Positions 48,300 to 60,106 of a stretch of DNA of 64,000 bases are shown piece by piece. The notes under the pieces were generated by a model, which was not told where the DNA came from, did not search any database, and saw nothing but the letters and a program-made list of their open reading frames with translations. Both the position numbers and the translations under genes were made by a program. This stretch comes from Odobenus rosmarus divergens (taxonomy: Eukaryota; Chordata; Mammalia; Carnivora; Odobenidae), in NCBI RefSeq assembly GCF_000321225.1, contig NW_004451653.1, positions 124,001-188,000 on the forward strand, in the 5' to 3' direction. Every line of letters starts with the position of its first letter. Position 1 is the first letter of the stretch.

Positions 48300-48620
48300 T
48301 CTGTCTATGGTGGGTTATCCCCCCCACCCCCCACAGAAAACAGAAAACCTTAGATAAGGATTCATGTAAAAATACTTTATTTAGGAAGTGTTCCCTGGAA
48401 AAACCAGTAAGGGAATAGGGGAGTGAAACTGGGAATGAAAGGAGCTTAAGTAAGGGATGGTATTTCAACTTTGACCTAAATTCATAGAGGACACAGGAGA
48501 CAATGTAGGTCATCTCAGCACTGTCCCAGTCAGAGGCTATGGGAACTAGAGCATTCATACTTGCACCTATAGTTATTAAGTTAAGGTGGGGGTGGCTTAA
48601 TTCCCAGGTACTTCAGCTTT
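48300..48620 (-). repeat. Solo LTR related to the ERV ends at 39.4 and 44.65 kb
   Basis: 'aaggattcatg...actttatttaggaagtgttccctgg...aggggagtgaaac' parallels 'aaagattcttg...gtgatttattagggaagtgctctctgg...aggggagtgaag' at about 39463-39525. No internal viral sequence adjoins it. Confidence 0.5.
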
Positions 48621-48730
48621 GCATGTGAAAAGTAAGATGGCTTCCAGTAGCCTAAGTGTAGCCCCACATATAGCCCCAAGTCAGTGCTCTGAAAGGATAA
48701 GGTCATCTGCTTGACTTGGCATCTGCTACA

Positions 48731-48740
48731 ACATCATCAA

Positions 48741-48772
<32 letters not shown>
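48731..48772 (+). repeat. (ATC)n microsatellite
   Basis: About thirteen near-perfect CAT/ATC triplets. Spacing is uniform and has no unique spacers. Confidence 0.9.
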
Positions 48773-48839
48773 CTACCTCCCATAAGATACACAATTGTAT
48801 ATAGTTTAAAAGGCACTGTGTCATGTTCTGGGGATAAAA

Positions 48840-49880
48840 AAAAAAAAAACAGTCCCTGTCCCTCTACACATTAGATTTCTTCTGAGGCACAGTATAAATA
48901 CACAAAGGTATAAGAAGTGTGTGCTAAATGCCAAATAAGTGTAAACAAGGTACTGGCTATGAGTATATCGGCTTTGGGTGACAAGGAAAGATGCTAGTAG
49001 TACCTCAGTTGTATCTTAAAGAGTGGGTAGAGTGTAGACAAGTAAAGAAAAAAAAAGCGGGGGGTGTTGATGAGGAAAGGAGTGGAATGATGAATGTTTC
49101 AGGGAGAATCAATAAACTTGTTCTAATGTGGTGGTTCTAAACCTTGAATGCTCATTAGAATCACCAGGGAGATTTAAAAGTCCCAATACCCAGCTGTAGC
49201 CCAGGTCAATTATGTCAGAATTGCTGGGGTGATTCCCCAGGTATTTCCAATGGACATCCAAGGCTAAGGACCATTGTTTTAAGTTGGCTAGGAAACAGCT
49301 TACGAGAAACTGGCTAGGAGCTACACTAGAGATACAGAAGAGCTCAGATTGTGGAAATTTTGGCTACGTGGAGCTAATTATTTCAATGTCACTCTAAGAT
49401 TTCTATTGCAAGCTGCCTTAAAGCATTTTCCTAAGTCAGGCAAAAGTAAATACAGAGCCTGGAACATTAGATGAAGGAGTTTGAACTTTATGCTATCGGC
49501 AATGAAAGGTCACACAGGGTCCTTGAAGATTTTTGAGCACAAGAATGATGTAAATAAAACAACATTGTAAAATTTAAACAGGATGTAGAGTTTTAGAGCA
49601 AGAAGGACAATATCTGATGGAACTTGACCTTGGCTGGTAGGGGGAAGGGCTACTAAAGGGGAAAAAGTTCCAGAGGTTCTGAGCATGAAGTTGCATGGAA
49701 ACAAATAGCCTCGGGTATCAAGTATCAGGTGGTTGCAGAGGTGACCTAACCATGTTTATGTGTGAGAAAGGGAGCTATGTGGCTTACAGGAGAGCCATGT
49801 TTGTACAGGAACCAGCCAGAAGAAACTTGGCTTTTCTGGTGAGTGGGCCTGAGTAACAGTCTAACTAGCTAGAGGGTGAA
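48840..49880 (+). repeat. L2 fragments with an inserted MER5 element
   Basis: L2-like text before ('ctgaggcacagtataaatacacaaagg') and after ('gaaggagtttgaactttatgctatcgg', 'gatttttgagcacaagaatgatg') a MER5A-type element at about 49128-49290 ('tggttctaaaccttgaatgctcattagaatcaccagggag...aaggaccattg'). Confidence 0.55.
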
Positions 49881-50077
49881 GCATATTGGAATGAGAAGCC
49901 AGAATAATATTTTAAGCCTTGAAAAACTGAACACAAACTAAACTGTGTTCCTATAGATTACCTGCTACACTGTTGTGTAGCAAAATATATTTTGAACTGA
50001 AAAACAGGAAGTACTATGCTTATTCCAAGAAAAAAGGCATCCAATAGAAGAAAAAAGGACAAGATTATAATATTGTT
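49881..50077. other. Intergenic, nothing recognised
   Basis: Short unassigned stretch ending in the target duplication of the next SINE. Confidence 0.5.
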
Positions 50078-50273
50078 GGGGAGCCTGGGTGGCTCAGTCA
50101 TTACGCGTCTGCCTTCGGCTCAGGTCATGATCCCAGGGTGCTGGGATCGAGCCCCGCATCGGGCTCCCTGCTCCGCGGGAAGCCTGCTTCTCCCTCTCCC
50201 ACTCCCTCTGCTTGTGTTCCCTCTCTCGCTGTGTCTCTCTCTGTCAAATAAATAAATAAAATCTTTAAAAAAA
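50078..50273 (+). mobile_element. Young CAN SINE
   Basis: Near-intact copy: 'gagcctgggtggctcagtc', 'gggatcgagccccgcatcggg', 'ctctctgtcaaataaataaataaaatcttt', A tail. Perfect 17-bp TSD AAGATTATAATATTGTT at 50061-50077 and 50274-50290, indicating recent insertion. Confidence 0.96.
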
Positions 50274-50290
50274 AAGATTATAATATTGTT

Positions 50291-51400
50291 TATCAGTTTA
50301 AAGAGGTAAATTTTCCTTAATACTTATAGAATACAAGAGCAGAATTCATCATTGACAAATATGAGACATTTTCAGTCTGGGAAGCCCTTATCAGTCTCTG
50401 TAATGGGAATCTATTAGCTAAGGAAAGAAGAAATCATTTTTAACCTGTTATTTATATTATTTCTTCAGCTGTTTTACTTAGTATGTATTTGATGGGGTCT
50501 TGCTACCATATATAGATGTTAAAGAAGCCAGGAATGAGGGTAATTCTTTTTTAAATTATCCTACAAAAAATTTAGTTAAAAAATTTCAAGCTACCGTAAT
50601 GTTGTAAAAGGGATCCTGTTCTCATTTTCCTCCTTCCCCAGCTTAAATGTCATGGTCTGTCATTTTAACTACTCTATTGCCAATCATTCTAACCTCTGTC
50701 GCCTCATCTTCTTTTCATTAAACCCAGCTGGCAACGCTCTAACCCTGGATGAATCTAACATCTGTCTTTGCCAGGCCTCCACCTGGGCTGTTGAGTGCTG
50801 GTGATGAAAATCTCACAACAGGGCAGATAGATATTGATATAAATGCATGGCTGCACCTGCAAATGGACCTGCAACTTTGGCTAGAAGTCCCACGATGATA
50901 TCCTGCCAGCTATCTCTTTCATTCTGCCCAAAGCGTGTTTTAAACCTGTAGTCTTTTCAGACATGAAAAGATCTCACTGCTTTCTCCTTCCACTCCTGTC
51001 TCCTCACTCACAGAGGTAAACTTTTCTTGCACCTTACAGAGAAAACCAAAGCCATTTGAAAAGGAACTCTTTCAACTTTCACCAAATCCACAGATTCAGA
51101 TGTACCCATGAAAGAACTGAAAAACATGGCCACAGTATTTTACACTTGCTATTACTGAGAAGTGGAGTATACTTGCCCCTCTTTGAATCTGGGCTGGTCT
51201 TATATCTTGTTTTGACCTAAACTCATTCCTCTCAAAGTCGTTCCCATCTCGGTAAGTGGTACCATCTTCAGGAGTCATCTTGATTCCTTCCTTTTCTTCC
51301 CATCCAACTGAGCAGCAAGTCCTATACCTACTTGTCCGTCTGTCTGTCAATCTCTCTTTCAATCTTGTCTCCTGCAATCCATTGTTAACATAGCAGCCAG
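50291..51400. other. Intergenic, mostly unassigned
   Basis: No gene. The minus-strand open frame at 51096-51377 (93 codons) has no recognisable domain. Confidence 0.4.
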
Positions 51401-51870
51401 GATATTTTTAAAGTATAGATCACATCTGGTGGCTCCCTTGCTTACAACCTTCCAATGACTTCCTGTTGTCCTAAAAATAAAATCCAAGCCCTTACTATGG
51501 TCTAAAAGGCCCTGTATAATCTGGTCCCTGCCTACCTCTTTGTATTCATCTCACACAACCTCCCCCCTTACTCGTGACACTCCTATCAAACAAGTCTCCT
51601 TTCCCAGCTTAAAGTCTTTGCACTTGCTGTACACCATACACCACGTGGATTAGCCTGAGCTCCCACCTTAGCAGGTTTTTCTCCTCATCATTCAGGTCTC
51701 ACTTAAGCATTACCTCAGAGAATCCTTGACCAGCCACCCAATCTGAAGTAATCTCCTTCGGGCTCATTTTCTATCACATTGCTTTGTCTCAGAGCCTTCA
51801 TGGTACTTAGAGCTTTCTCCCTTCTCCTGTGAGTCCCCACCCCATCTTCCTCATCCCCCTGAATGAAGGA
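51400..51870 (-). repeat. L2 LINE 3' region, antisense
   Basis: 'ctcccttgcttacaaccttccaatgacttcctgttg', 'aaaaggccctgtataatctggtccctgcctacc', 'tgcacttgctgtac' and 'caggtctcacttaagcattacctcagagaatcc' follow the L2 3' region in reverse. Confidence 0.75.
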
Positions 51871-53472
51871 GCTCTCATATTCTTATATGACCCTGCCCCC
51901 ATGGGCACACTTCGTGGATCCAGGAATGGGCCCCTGACCTAGCTGGATCAGAGCTCTTCCTGTGATTTTTAGAACTGGAGTTGAGAAACAGAGTCAATTC
52001 TTCTCTAACGATAGGTGTCTGATGCCAAATTCAGCAACTGTTCGTGGTAATCTTTCCAGTCATGTGAAAATGAGTCTATAAGAACAAATGACATTCACAT
52101 GAAGGGGAGAAAGAAAGTTACTTTTGAAAGTGCTTTTTGGTTCTGGTTGTTTCCAAGTTTTAAAATCATATTCTGGATGCATACGGAGTTAATTGAGAAA
52201 TTTTGCATCAATATTTTCTTTGAAAAAATTTAAAAGGCTAGAGTGTTGATTGACCTAACCTGTTCTTTCTTGTGTATAACACTACTCAAATGTAGATGTT
52301 TAATATGTGCTTTTTGTTGATGAAGATGATGAATATTCCACCTGCAGAAAGGAAGGTTAGAAACTTTCTGCTTAAAGCACACTCTAATATCCAGCGAGAA
52401 AACAAAAGTAGTAGGGATGAGAAGTGAGCAACTCTGAGAAGACCCACTTGGGCTTTCACATCAATACATCATGATATATATAGCACCAAATTCTTTTCCA
52501 CACTGCAAAAAAATACACATTCAGAGGCAAGACAGAGGTAAGATGTTAAATGTTAAATGTTAAATGTTTTAACATGTCCCCCCCCAACTTAAGGTCCATT
52601 TCAACCTTTATAGGAATCAATCTATTCAACACATGCTAATCAAATATAATTATGCAAACTATGTTCTGGGCACTTTAAGAGATACAGAGATGAGTAAGTC
52701 AGAGACTCAGTCATTAAGGTGTTCATTAAAGGACGTATTTTTTTAAGTACATAAAAGAAATGACTAAAATACAAAGTAGCTGTGATGTTTCTACATGAGT
52801 TACAAATAAAGTATAATGGCGCCAGGGCTGGAGTAAAAAAAAATAAAAAAAAGGAGGGGGTTCATATTCAGTTGTAAGAACCAGGAAAAGCTTCATGACT
52901 AAGTTAGGGATTTGAGTTGTACCTTGGAGGATGGGTAGGACTGCAAAGGTCAGAGATGGTATGAGGAAGCATCCAGCCTCTGAGGACAGGCCAGACAAAA
53001 GAATATTTGGCATGAGTATGAAGGACAATGTGCAGCTAATGAAGGCCTGAACTCCTAGGATTGGCAGTAAAACAACAGAATGTCTGTCTCTTGGCATTGC
53101 TATTCACTGGATTTGGGACGTTTGGGGTACGGAATGATCATTTTCAGAAATTTTAAGTTGAGATGACAGCAGAATATTCCCTTAGGCCGAACAGGAGGCA
53201 GTTGAAATGTGGGGCTGGTGTTTGGGAGGCATGTTAAGACTGGAGATGTTAAATTTAGAATGTAAATAAAACCACATTTATGAAAAGCACGAGCATTATT
53301 TGCACATTGTTTGGAACACGAACCAATGAGGGTCATATACTCTGCACCATCATGACTTCCAGTGACCGTGTAAAGAGACATGTGATACCAGTATAACCTG
53401 AAATTGAAAATCAAACTGAAATGCCAGCTCCGTGTTCCTGATATGTTCAATTCATTTAAGTAACAATTAAGT
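51871..53472. other. Intergenic with L2-like segment
   Basis: About 52640-53060 reads as a sense L2 ('gttctgggcactttaagagatacagag', 'gttgtaccttggaggatggg'). The rest is unassigned; minus-strand open frames of about 120 codons at 52726-53450 have no recognised domain. Confidence 0.4.
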
Positions 53473-53488
53473 ATGAACCCTCATCTTT

Positions 53489-53693
53489 TTTTTTTAATTT
53501 TTTTTTTTTTTAGGATTTTATTTATTTGAGAGAGAGAGAATGAGAGATAGAGAGCACGAGAGGGAAGAGGGTCAGAGGGAGAAGCAGACTCCCTGCTGAG
53601 CAGGGAGCCCGATGTGGGACTCGATCCCGGGACTCCAGGATCATGACCTGAGCCGAAGGCAGTCGCTTAACCAACTGAGCCACCCAGGCGCCC
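53489..53693 (-). mobile_element. Young CAN SINE, minus orientation
   Basis: Complete copy from T tract to 'gagccacccaggcgccc'. Exact 16-bp TSD TGAACCCTCATCTTTT at 53473-53488 and 53694-53709. Confidence 0.96.
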
Positions 53694-54227
53694 TGAACCC
53701 TCATCTTTTGATCTATCGGAAATCCATTCTAAAAACAGATTCCATTCCTCAAGTTTTTGGAAATCTAACATGTGCCCAGTCTTTCCTAGTTCATGGCTTT
53801 GGCTCTGCAGGCCACTTCTTATCTTTCATAATTGAGTCTCGGGCTGCTTCCCTCTCCTTTCCTCCAAGCACAGACACAGCTAAGACCAGGCTGATAGCCT
53901 AGGGATAACAGAAGGGCATTACCACACAGAAAAGAAAAAACCTAAAATTGGATATTAGATGTTACTGCTCCTAAGACATAGACCAAGCTCCCCTCCACGT
54001 CCCTAAGGTCTATCTCTTCCTTAGCTCCCCATCCTGATGCTGTGTTCTGCTTACCTCAAACCATCATATTCTCCCAACCTGGAGTTCAGATCCCTCTTTC
54101 ACCCTAGCGCTGGAGAGGGAAGCAGGCCTTTCTCTGCCCTCTTCCAAGGCTGGCTTCCTTTCCTGCCCTAGGATTACTGACAGTAAGAATACTGTTAATG
54201 AGCTTGACTATAGTAATCATTTCACTA

Positions 54228-54237
54228 TGTATGTCTG

Positions 54238-54268
<31 letters not shown>

Positions 54269-54305
54269 ATGTGTGTGTGTGTGTATACAGACATACACAC
54301 ACACA
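54228..54305. repeat. (TA)n/(TG)n/(CA)n microsatellite with inverted repeat
   Basis: TGTATGTCTGTATA (54228-54241) and its exact reverse complement TATACAGACATACA (54284-54297) flank alternating TA and TG runs. A second hairpin is formed by the GT run (54271-54286) and the following CA run. Confidence 0.85.
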
Positions 54306-54330
54306 ACACGTTGTACATCTTAAAATTATA

Positions 54331-54450
54331 CAATTTTTTTTAGGGGGCGGAAGAGGGAGAGGGAGAGAGAGAGTCTTAAGCAGGCTCCACACCCAGTGCA
54401 GAGCCCCACGTGGGGCTCGATCTCATGACCCTGAGATCATGACCTGAGCT
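54331..54450 (-). mobile_element. Truncated CAN SINE, minus orientation
   Basis: T run, 'agagggagagggagagag', 'aagcaggctccacacccagtgcagagcc' and 'gatcatgacctgagctgaaatcc'. The head is missing. Confidence 0.75.
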
Positions 54451-54781
54451 GAAATCCAGAATCTCACTTTCACTCATGTTTGTAATATGTGTCATTATGT
54501 TGGTATCATTGTGCAGCCCTTATCAGATTGTGAACGACAAGAATACACCAAGTAATAGTCTGTGAGGTGTTTACAAATATATAGACTTTTTTCGATAATG
54601 ATAATACCCTTTAATATCTGGAGATCGGAAGTGGAATAAAATGTGGTTCTAATGCAAACTAGCCTCCTTCGCACGTAAATTTCTCTGGTTAAGTTTATGG
54701 CCCAAATCACACTCTAGCGATATTGCAGTAAGAAAAAAAGAATATTTTTCCTCCAAGCGATTGAAACTTATCTCACCTTGG

Positions 54782-54800
54782 ACTACTGATCCCAGCATGC
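54782..54800 (+). promoter_or_regulatory. ZNF143 (STAF)-like site 1
   Basis: ACTACTGATCCCAGCATGC closely follows the long ZNF143/STAF promoter motif (ACTACAATTCCCAGMATGC), read on the plus strand. Confidence 0.75.
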
Positions 54801-54865
54801 AACGCTCCCGTATTACCACTGTGTGGGGTGGAGTCATAGAAGGGGCGGCAACGACGGTGGCCTGT

Positions 54866-54884
54866 GCATTCTGGGCATTGTAGT
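54866..54884 (-). promoter_or_regulatory. ZNF143 (STAF)-like site 2, inverted
   Basis: Minus-strand reading ACTACAATGCCCAGAATGC matches the same motif at nearly every position. It lies 65 bp from site 1 in the opposite orientation. Confidence 0.85.
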
Positions 54885-55448
54885 CTGGGGTCCAGGCCGC
54901 CGTCGGGACAATCCACGTGGTGCGTCTGGCGGCAGCTTTAGGCAGTGGGTACCCTGCTTCTTCCACCCGGTCCTCGAGCTGCGGACCCCGGCGAGGCCAG
55001 ACCGGCGCCGCTGAGCAGGCTGCAGGGAGGCCCGGAGGCAACCCGATCTTTCGCGACGTTTTTGCGACAGCCGTGGCCGTGTTCCGCGAGTCCCCTCCCT
55101 CCCTCCTCTGAGGAGGTACCGGCTGTTGTGCGGCGCTGCCTTTCTGTTTGAGTGTATGGGAGAGAGAGTGAGTGAGTGAGTGTGAGCGTGTGTGTGTGAG
55201 AGAGGGTGAGGCGTGAGTGCGAGTGTAAGAGGAGGAGAGCCCGCCGCGGCCGCCCCGCCGCTCCCCGCAGCGGGAGCAGAACGCGCGGCAGCAGCGAGCA
55301 GGAGAGCCGGCGCCCCGGGAGCCCGCGGGGACAAGGGCAGAGACGCCGCTCCCCACCCCCAGCCCTCGTCCCTCTGCTCTCCTTCGCCCGGGGGAACCTC
55401 CCCGTCCCCCCACCCTCCCGGCCGGCCTCTGCCCCGCCGTCCCCCTGG

Positions 55449-55523
55449 ATGTCCCCGGCGCTCTCGCGGGGCCTTCTGCTCTTGCCGCATCAGTCGGGCT
55501 GGTGCTGCGGCCGCCGGGTGTAG
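55449..55523 (+). CDS. Possible CDK8 upstream ORF, 24 codons
   Basis: ATG at 55449-55451 in a weak context (T at -3, T at +4), stop TAG at 55521-55523, 102 nt before the CDK8 ATG. It is only relevant if transcription starts upstream. Leu-rich and Gly-rich peptide with no recognised similarity; likely incidental. Confidence 0.3.
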   Translation: MSPALSRGLLLLPHQSGWCCGRRV

Positions 55524-55754
<231 letters not shown>

Positions 55755-58700
55755 TGAGTGTTTGTGTCTGTGCCGGTGTCCGCGCTGGGCGGCGCTCCGC
55801 AGGCCGAGGCAGGTAGCCCGGAGGGAGAGTGGGGCGCCGGCGTGCGGGTCTCCCACTTCCTCGACACCAGCATCTGGCCCTGCCAGCCAGGTTTGGGGAG
55901 GAAGTGGTGTACGAGGGATCCAAACCCACGCGAAATTCTGCGTGCTGCTGCCTCTGTGTTCTACTTTGGTGGCTAATAGGGAAAAGGAGCTTTTAGTCCA
56001 TGGGCTGTATACTTTTCAAGGGTTTCGGTTATAGATTTAAAAAAAAATTGTAGTAAAACGTCAGTTTAAATGATTTTCGGGGGGGCTCAATTTATTATGG
56101 TAACCTTCTGGGGGATTTCCTCACGCCTCTCGAGTGACATCCATCAGTCTGGAAGGGAAGCTGTGATCCTTTCCCCCACCAGTTTGTGATTGATTTATTA
56201 CCAAATTTGGATTTTATTTGGGGGAAAGAAAGCAGCAAGTAAATGTGATGCTGAAGAGTTCTTCATAGTGATAATCTGTAACATAAATGTAGCAATTGCT
56301 ATTTAGATATCATTAACCTGTGAGTTTTACGTAGAACAATGGGGGTTTGGTGCAGGGTGGGTGGTGGGGAAAAAGGCAAGGGACAAATAGGGACTATCTT
56401 GTTCAGGCCTGTTCCCCCAAAATTTAGTAGTTGGCAATGAACTGTAAATAGTCTCTTTGCTTTAAATATTTTACCCTAGAAATAACTTAATTAAGTCTAT
56501 GACTGGTAATGCTTCCAGTTTAGTTTCTTAAACAGGCAAGTGAAGTGTTCATTTTTTCCTTTGTCAGTAGATGAATGTCGTGTAATATTGACAAAAGAGA
56601 AGGGAATTCTTAGTTGAGGGGAAAATATATTTTATTAACTCCATGTTTTCCTCTTGTAAAAACGTATGTTGTCTCTGTTGCCTTTGACAGTATAGAAAAT
56701 TGCTGGAAAGATAATTTCAGAGTTTATTATATAATCTTTAGGTTTCAGTGTAAACAAAGTAGGTTTACTTGAATATCACTGTTAATTTGTTAGCTGCTGT
56801 TCCAGGTTTAAAATAATTGCTTTTCCCCCCCCCAAATTAGGTAGAAGGGTATGTTCAGAACTGTATTAGCACTAAAAAAATGAAACCATTCATAAACCTG
56901 AAGTAAGTTGGGGGGAGCCATATTTATAAATACTTTAATATTCTGGATTGGAAAAAGAAGTTATATTTATTCAACGTTTTTCTTAGATTTAGTAAGATAT
57001 CTTTTTAAAATAACTTAAAAGGGACTCTTGAAGATAGTGATTCTAATAAATTTGGTACGTGGCATTTCAGTGCTTATATGCAGCAGTTAAAGCAGTACAG
57101 ATATCTGCAAAAGATACGGATTTGAAAACTTGATACTCTGTGTGCTGCATGTATTTAAAAGTACTTAGTGGGATGGATAATCTGGTGACATTTGAGAAAT
57201 CAGCGTCTGGAGATACCTACTGTTGACTCTCATTTATATTTTTCATTGAAGAATTCTGACATATTTTTAAAATTATCCTTCTCATATAATATTTTTCAAA
57301 AGCCTTAAACCATCTCCCTTTCCCCCAGTATTATGTAATTTGGGGACATATTCAGAAAATCCCCAATCCCATGAGATTAGACATAGTAGTACATTTGACT
57401 AGTCTGTCATCTGCTTTATAGAATTCTGGTGACATTAAATTATTTTTAATCTCTCTGAGAGAAGCCAGTTCTATTTTCATAAATTACCAATTTAAGCTAA
57501 TAAAACATAAGTTTATTAACTTTGATTTTATATTTTGTTTTAAAACTATGATATTTTTTATTGGCAAGAGGTACTTTTAACCACATTTTATATCTCATGG
57601 TTAGGTTTTAATTTAGACCAAAAATAATTTTAGAAGAATTATATAATTTAAAAATAGCTAAATGTATAGTATGTGAACATTTCTTAGTCATTTGTGATAG
57701 CTAAAAAGTAGCATTGCATTTTGGAAAAAAAAAACTTTATTTATAATTCTTTGGGCTTGTTTTCCAGCAACCTTTAATGATTTTGTTTATAGGATGAAAT
57801 TTAAAAAAATAAAAAAGGATCAAATGTCAAGAGAGTTTTAAAATTACTTAAGACAGTTTTTGTTTTCCAGAGGGAATATTTTTGGTTTGACTTCTATAAC
57901 CTCACTCTGGTAAAATACAGCATTGTATTTATGAGGTTCTTTTGATCTTATGTCAGTGAAATGTAATTTAATGCATTTTAGTCCTGGTAAAATAAAATTT
58001 GTGGCTGTTTAATCTTTTGTAAAAAGATGATGATGAAATAATTTGTTTCTAGTATTGATTTACTTTCCAATTAAATTATACACTCTGTAACTGAAATTTC
58101 AGAGTACTCTAGGAACCCAGACAATAACACCTTCAAAGAGAATCCTGAGATTTACAATAAAATAGGTTTTGTTTAGACATATTTGACTATTAAAATGAAC
58201 GTATGTAAATGTTGTATCCTTTCAGTTGTTCAGCAAGCATCACAGAACATGAATACATAGTAAGAGAATTTAGACCAGAAGAGTTAGCTTCTTAAATTAT
58301 TTTTAGGAAATAAAACAGCTCAAAAGGTCATTTCTTTGACTTAAAGAATTATTAATACTCTCCTGCTAGTATCCTACACTTATGATAAACTCTGCATTTT
58401 AAGGAATGTGGGAAAGGAGGAAATACTTTATTTGAGGCATGATTATATATATGGAAAAAGGGCCTTTTATAATTGTGTTAATTTCAGATTCTAACAGAAT
58501 TAAAACATAAATGCACAATAAATCTTGGAAATAATTTGCTCTCACTATCACCATAAATGAGATAGAGAGTGTCCTTTGTGTCTGAACACCAAAAGGGTAC
58601 TCAGTAGGAAGCAAGGAGATTCATTTTCTTTCTGAGTCAGTTGCGTTTCCTCTTTGCAGAATTTAGGCAGCCAAACTCATTTTGTTCGAAAGAATGGAAA

Positions 58701-58969
58701 AGTGCAAGAAGACAGAAAACAATTTGTGTTTTTAAATTCTAAACTCTTATTATAGGGAATGGACATTTCTAGAATTTAAAAATCATTTTAGATAACTAGA
58801 GTTTGATCTCTAAAAAAGAAAAGCAAAAGGAATTCTCTTGAAGTGTTCTTAGTTTGCTGCATTCTATGTTCAGAAGAACAGATAATATATAATTGGGTTG
58901 ATGTATGTGTTTATGTGAGAGAGAGTGAGAAATATAAAGAAAACTTTGTTGGGGCACTTTTGTAGGCAA

Positions 58970-59265
58970 CCCAGAGATTAGTAGGCAGTAATACTGATAA
59001 TAGCTAAATTATTGAGTAAGAACTAAGTCCTCGGTAAAGCCCTTTACATTCATCATCTGTTTAATCCTTCCAAGTACCATACCCGAGTACCATATCAGGT
59101 CAGTTCTGTTTTTCAGTTTTACAGGTGAGGAAACTGTAAGAAAGGTTAAACTGTTAGAAAGGTTAAATTTGCCCATGGTTATACAACTAATTAAATGTCG
59201 GAGCTGCAATTAGGGGATTACAAAGAGGTCTCTTACTCCAGAGTCCATGCTCTTAACCATTATGC
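58970..59265 (-). repeat. MIR-like element
   Basis: 'agccctttacattcatcatctgtttaatccttc', 'ttttacaggtgaggaaactg', 'ggttatacaactaattaaatgtcggagctg', 'ccagagtccatgctcttaacc' read as a well-preserved MIR-family copy; 'gttagaaaggttaaa' is locally duplicated at about 59136-59168. Confidence 0.75.
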
Positions 59266-59439
59266 TTCATATAATTAATATATTAAATAAATATAAACCT
59301 AGACATGGAGATTTGGTGTTTTAGTGGGTCATTCAGAAAACATGAATACCTTATCGTAGGACTAGGCTTTTCAATTAACTGGTATACTTTTTAAATACAT
59401 TTCTGAACAGCCCTGGTTTTTTTCAAGTGCATCAAGTGT

Positions 59440-59525
59440 GTATGTAGATACGTGGGTATATCTATACATACACACATACATGTATATGTCTACAAATATA
59501 CACACACATATACATACGTGTGTGG
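59440..59525 (+). repeat. TA/CA-rich simple repeat
   Basis: Imperfect TATACA/CACACA repeats. Confidence 0.7.
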
Positions 59526-59599
59526 AGGGGGAACCAAACTCTAATAAGGCATGTTAAGATAAGAAAGTTCTTCATCTAGTGGGAAAAACTCTTAAGTTG

Positions 59600-59760
59600 G
59601 GGAGACTAGAAAACTGAGTTTGAGTTCAGACTCTGCCTCCGATTACCAGTATGACCTTGGGTAAGTCACTTGCCTTTTGTAGACCTTGGTTTCCTTATTT
59701 GTAAGATTAGAGGGTTTGAGTTGATAATTTTTAAGGTCTTTTCTAGTATTATGATTTCAG
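59600..59760 (+). repeat. MIR
   Basis: 'gaccttgggtaagtcacttgccttttgtagaccttggtttccttatttgtaagattagagg' is a clear MIR core. Confidence 0.85.
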
Positions 59761-60106
59761 AAAGTAAAAATTATGAATATAAAATGTAATACTTTTGCAA
59801 GATGAGCTAAACAACCACTAAAACAAATTTTACTTTAGACAGTGATACACTTTTATGTTTCTTAGTGTCAGGTCTTAATGTGGGTTCTCACCAAATGCGT
59901 AAAAGAAGATAGGTCAACTTCCAAAGACTTACCAGCTACTTTACCTGTCTTATCCATCATCTTTATCTCTTCAGATGTTGGGATTTATGGGCTAGAGCTT
60001 GCTCCCACTCCTGTGAACCTGAGAATTTGACTTAAAGAATTATTTAAGTGGCTAGCGCAAGGGACTTTTCTGATTCAATCTGCATTGGAGCTTTAATTCA
60101 GTTTTA

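Noticed and set aside
48731..48772. CRISPR-like repeat array
   Set aside because: Uniform 3-bp ATC repeat without spacers in a mammalian genome; a microsatellite.
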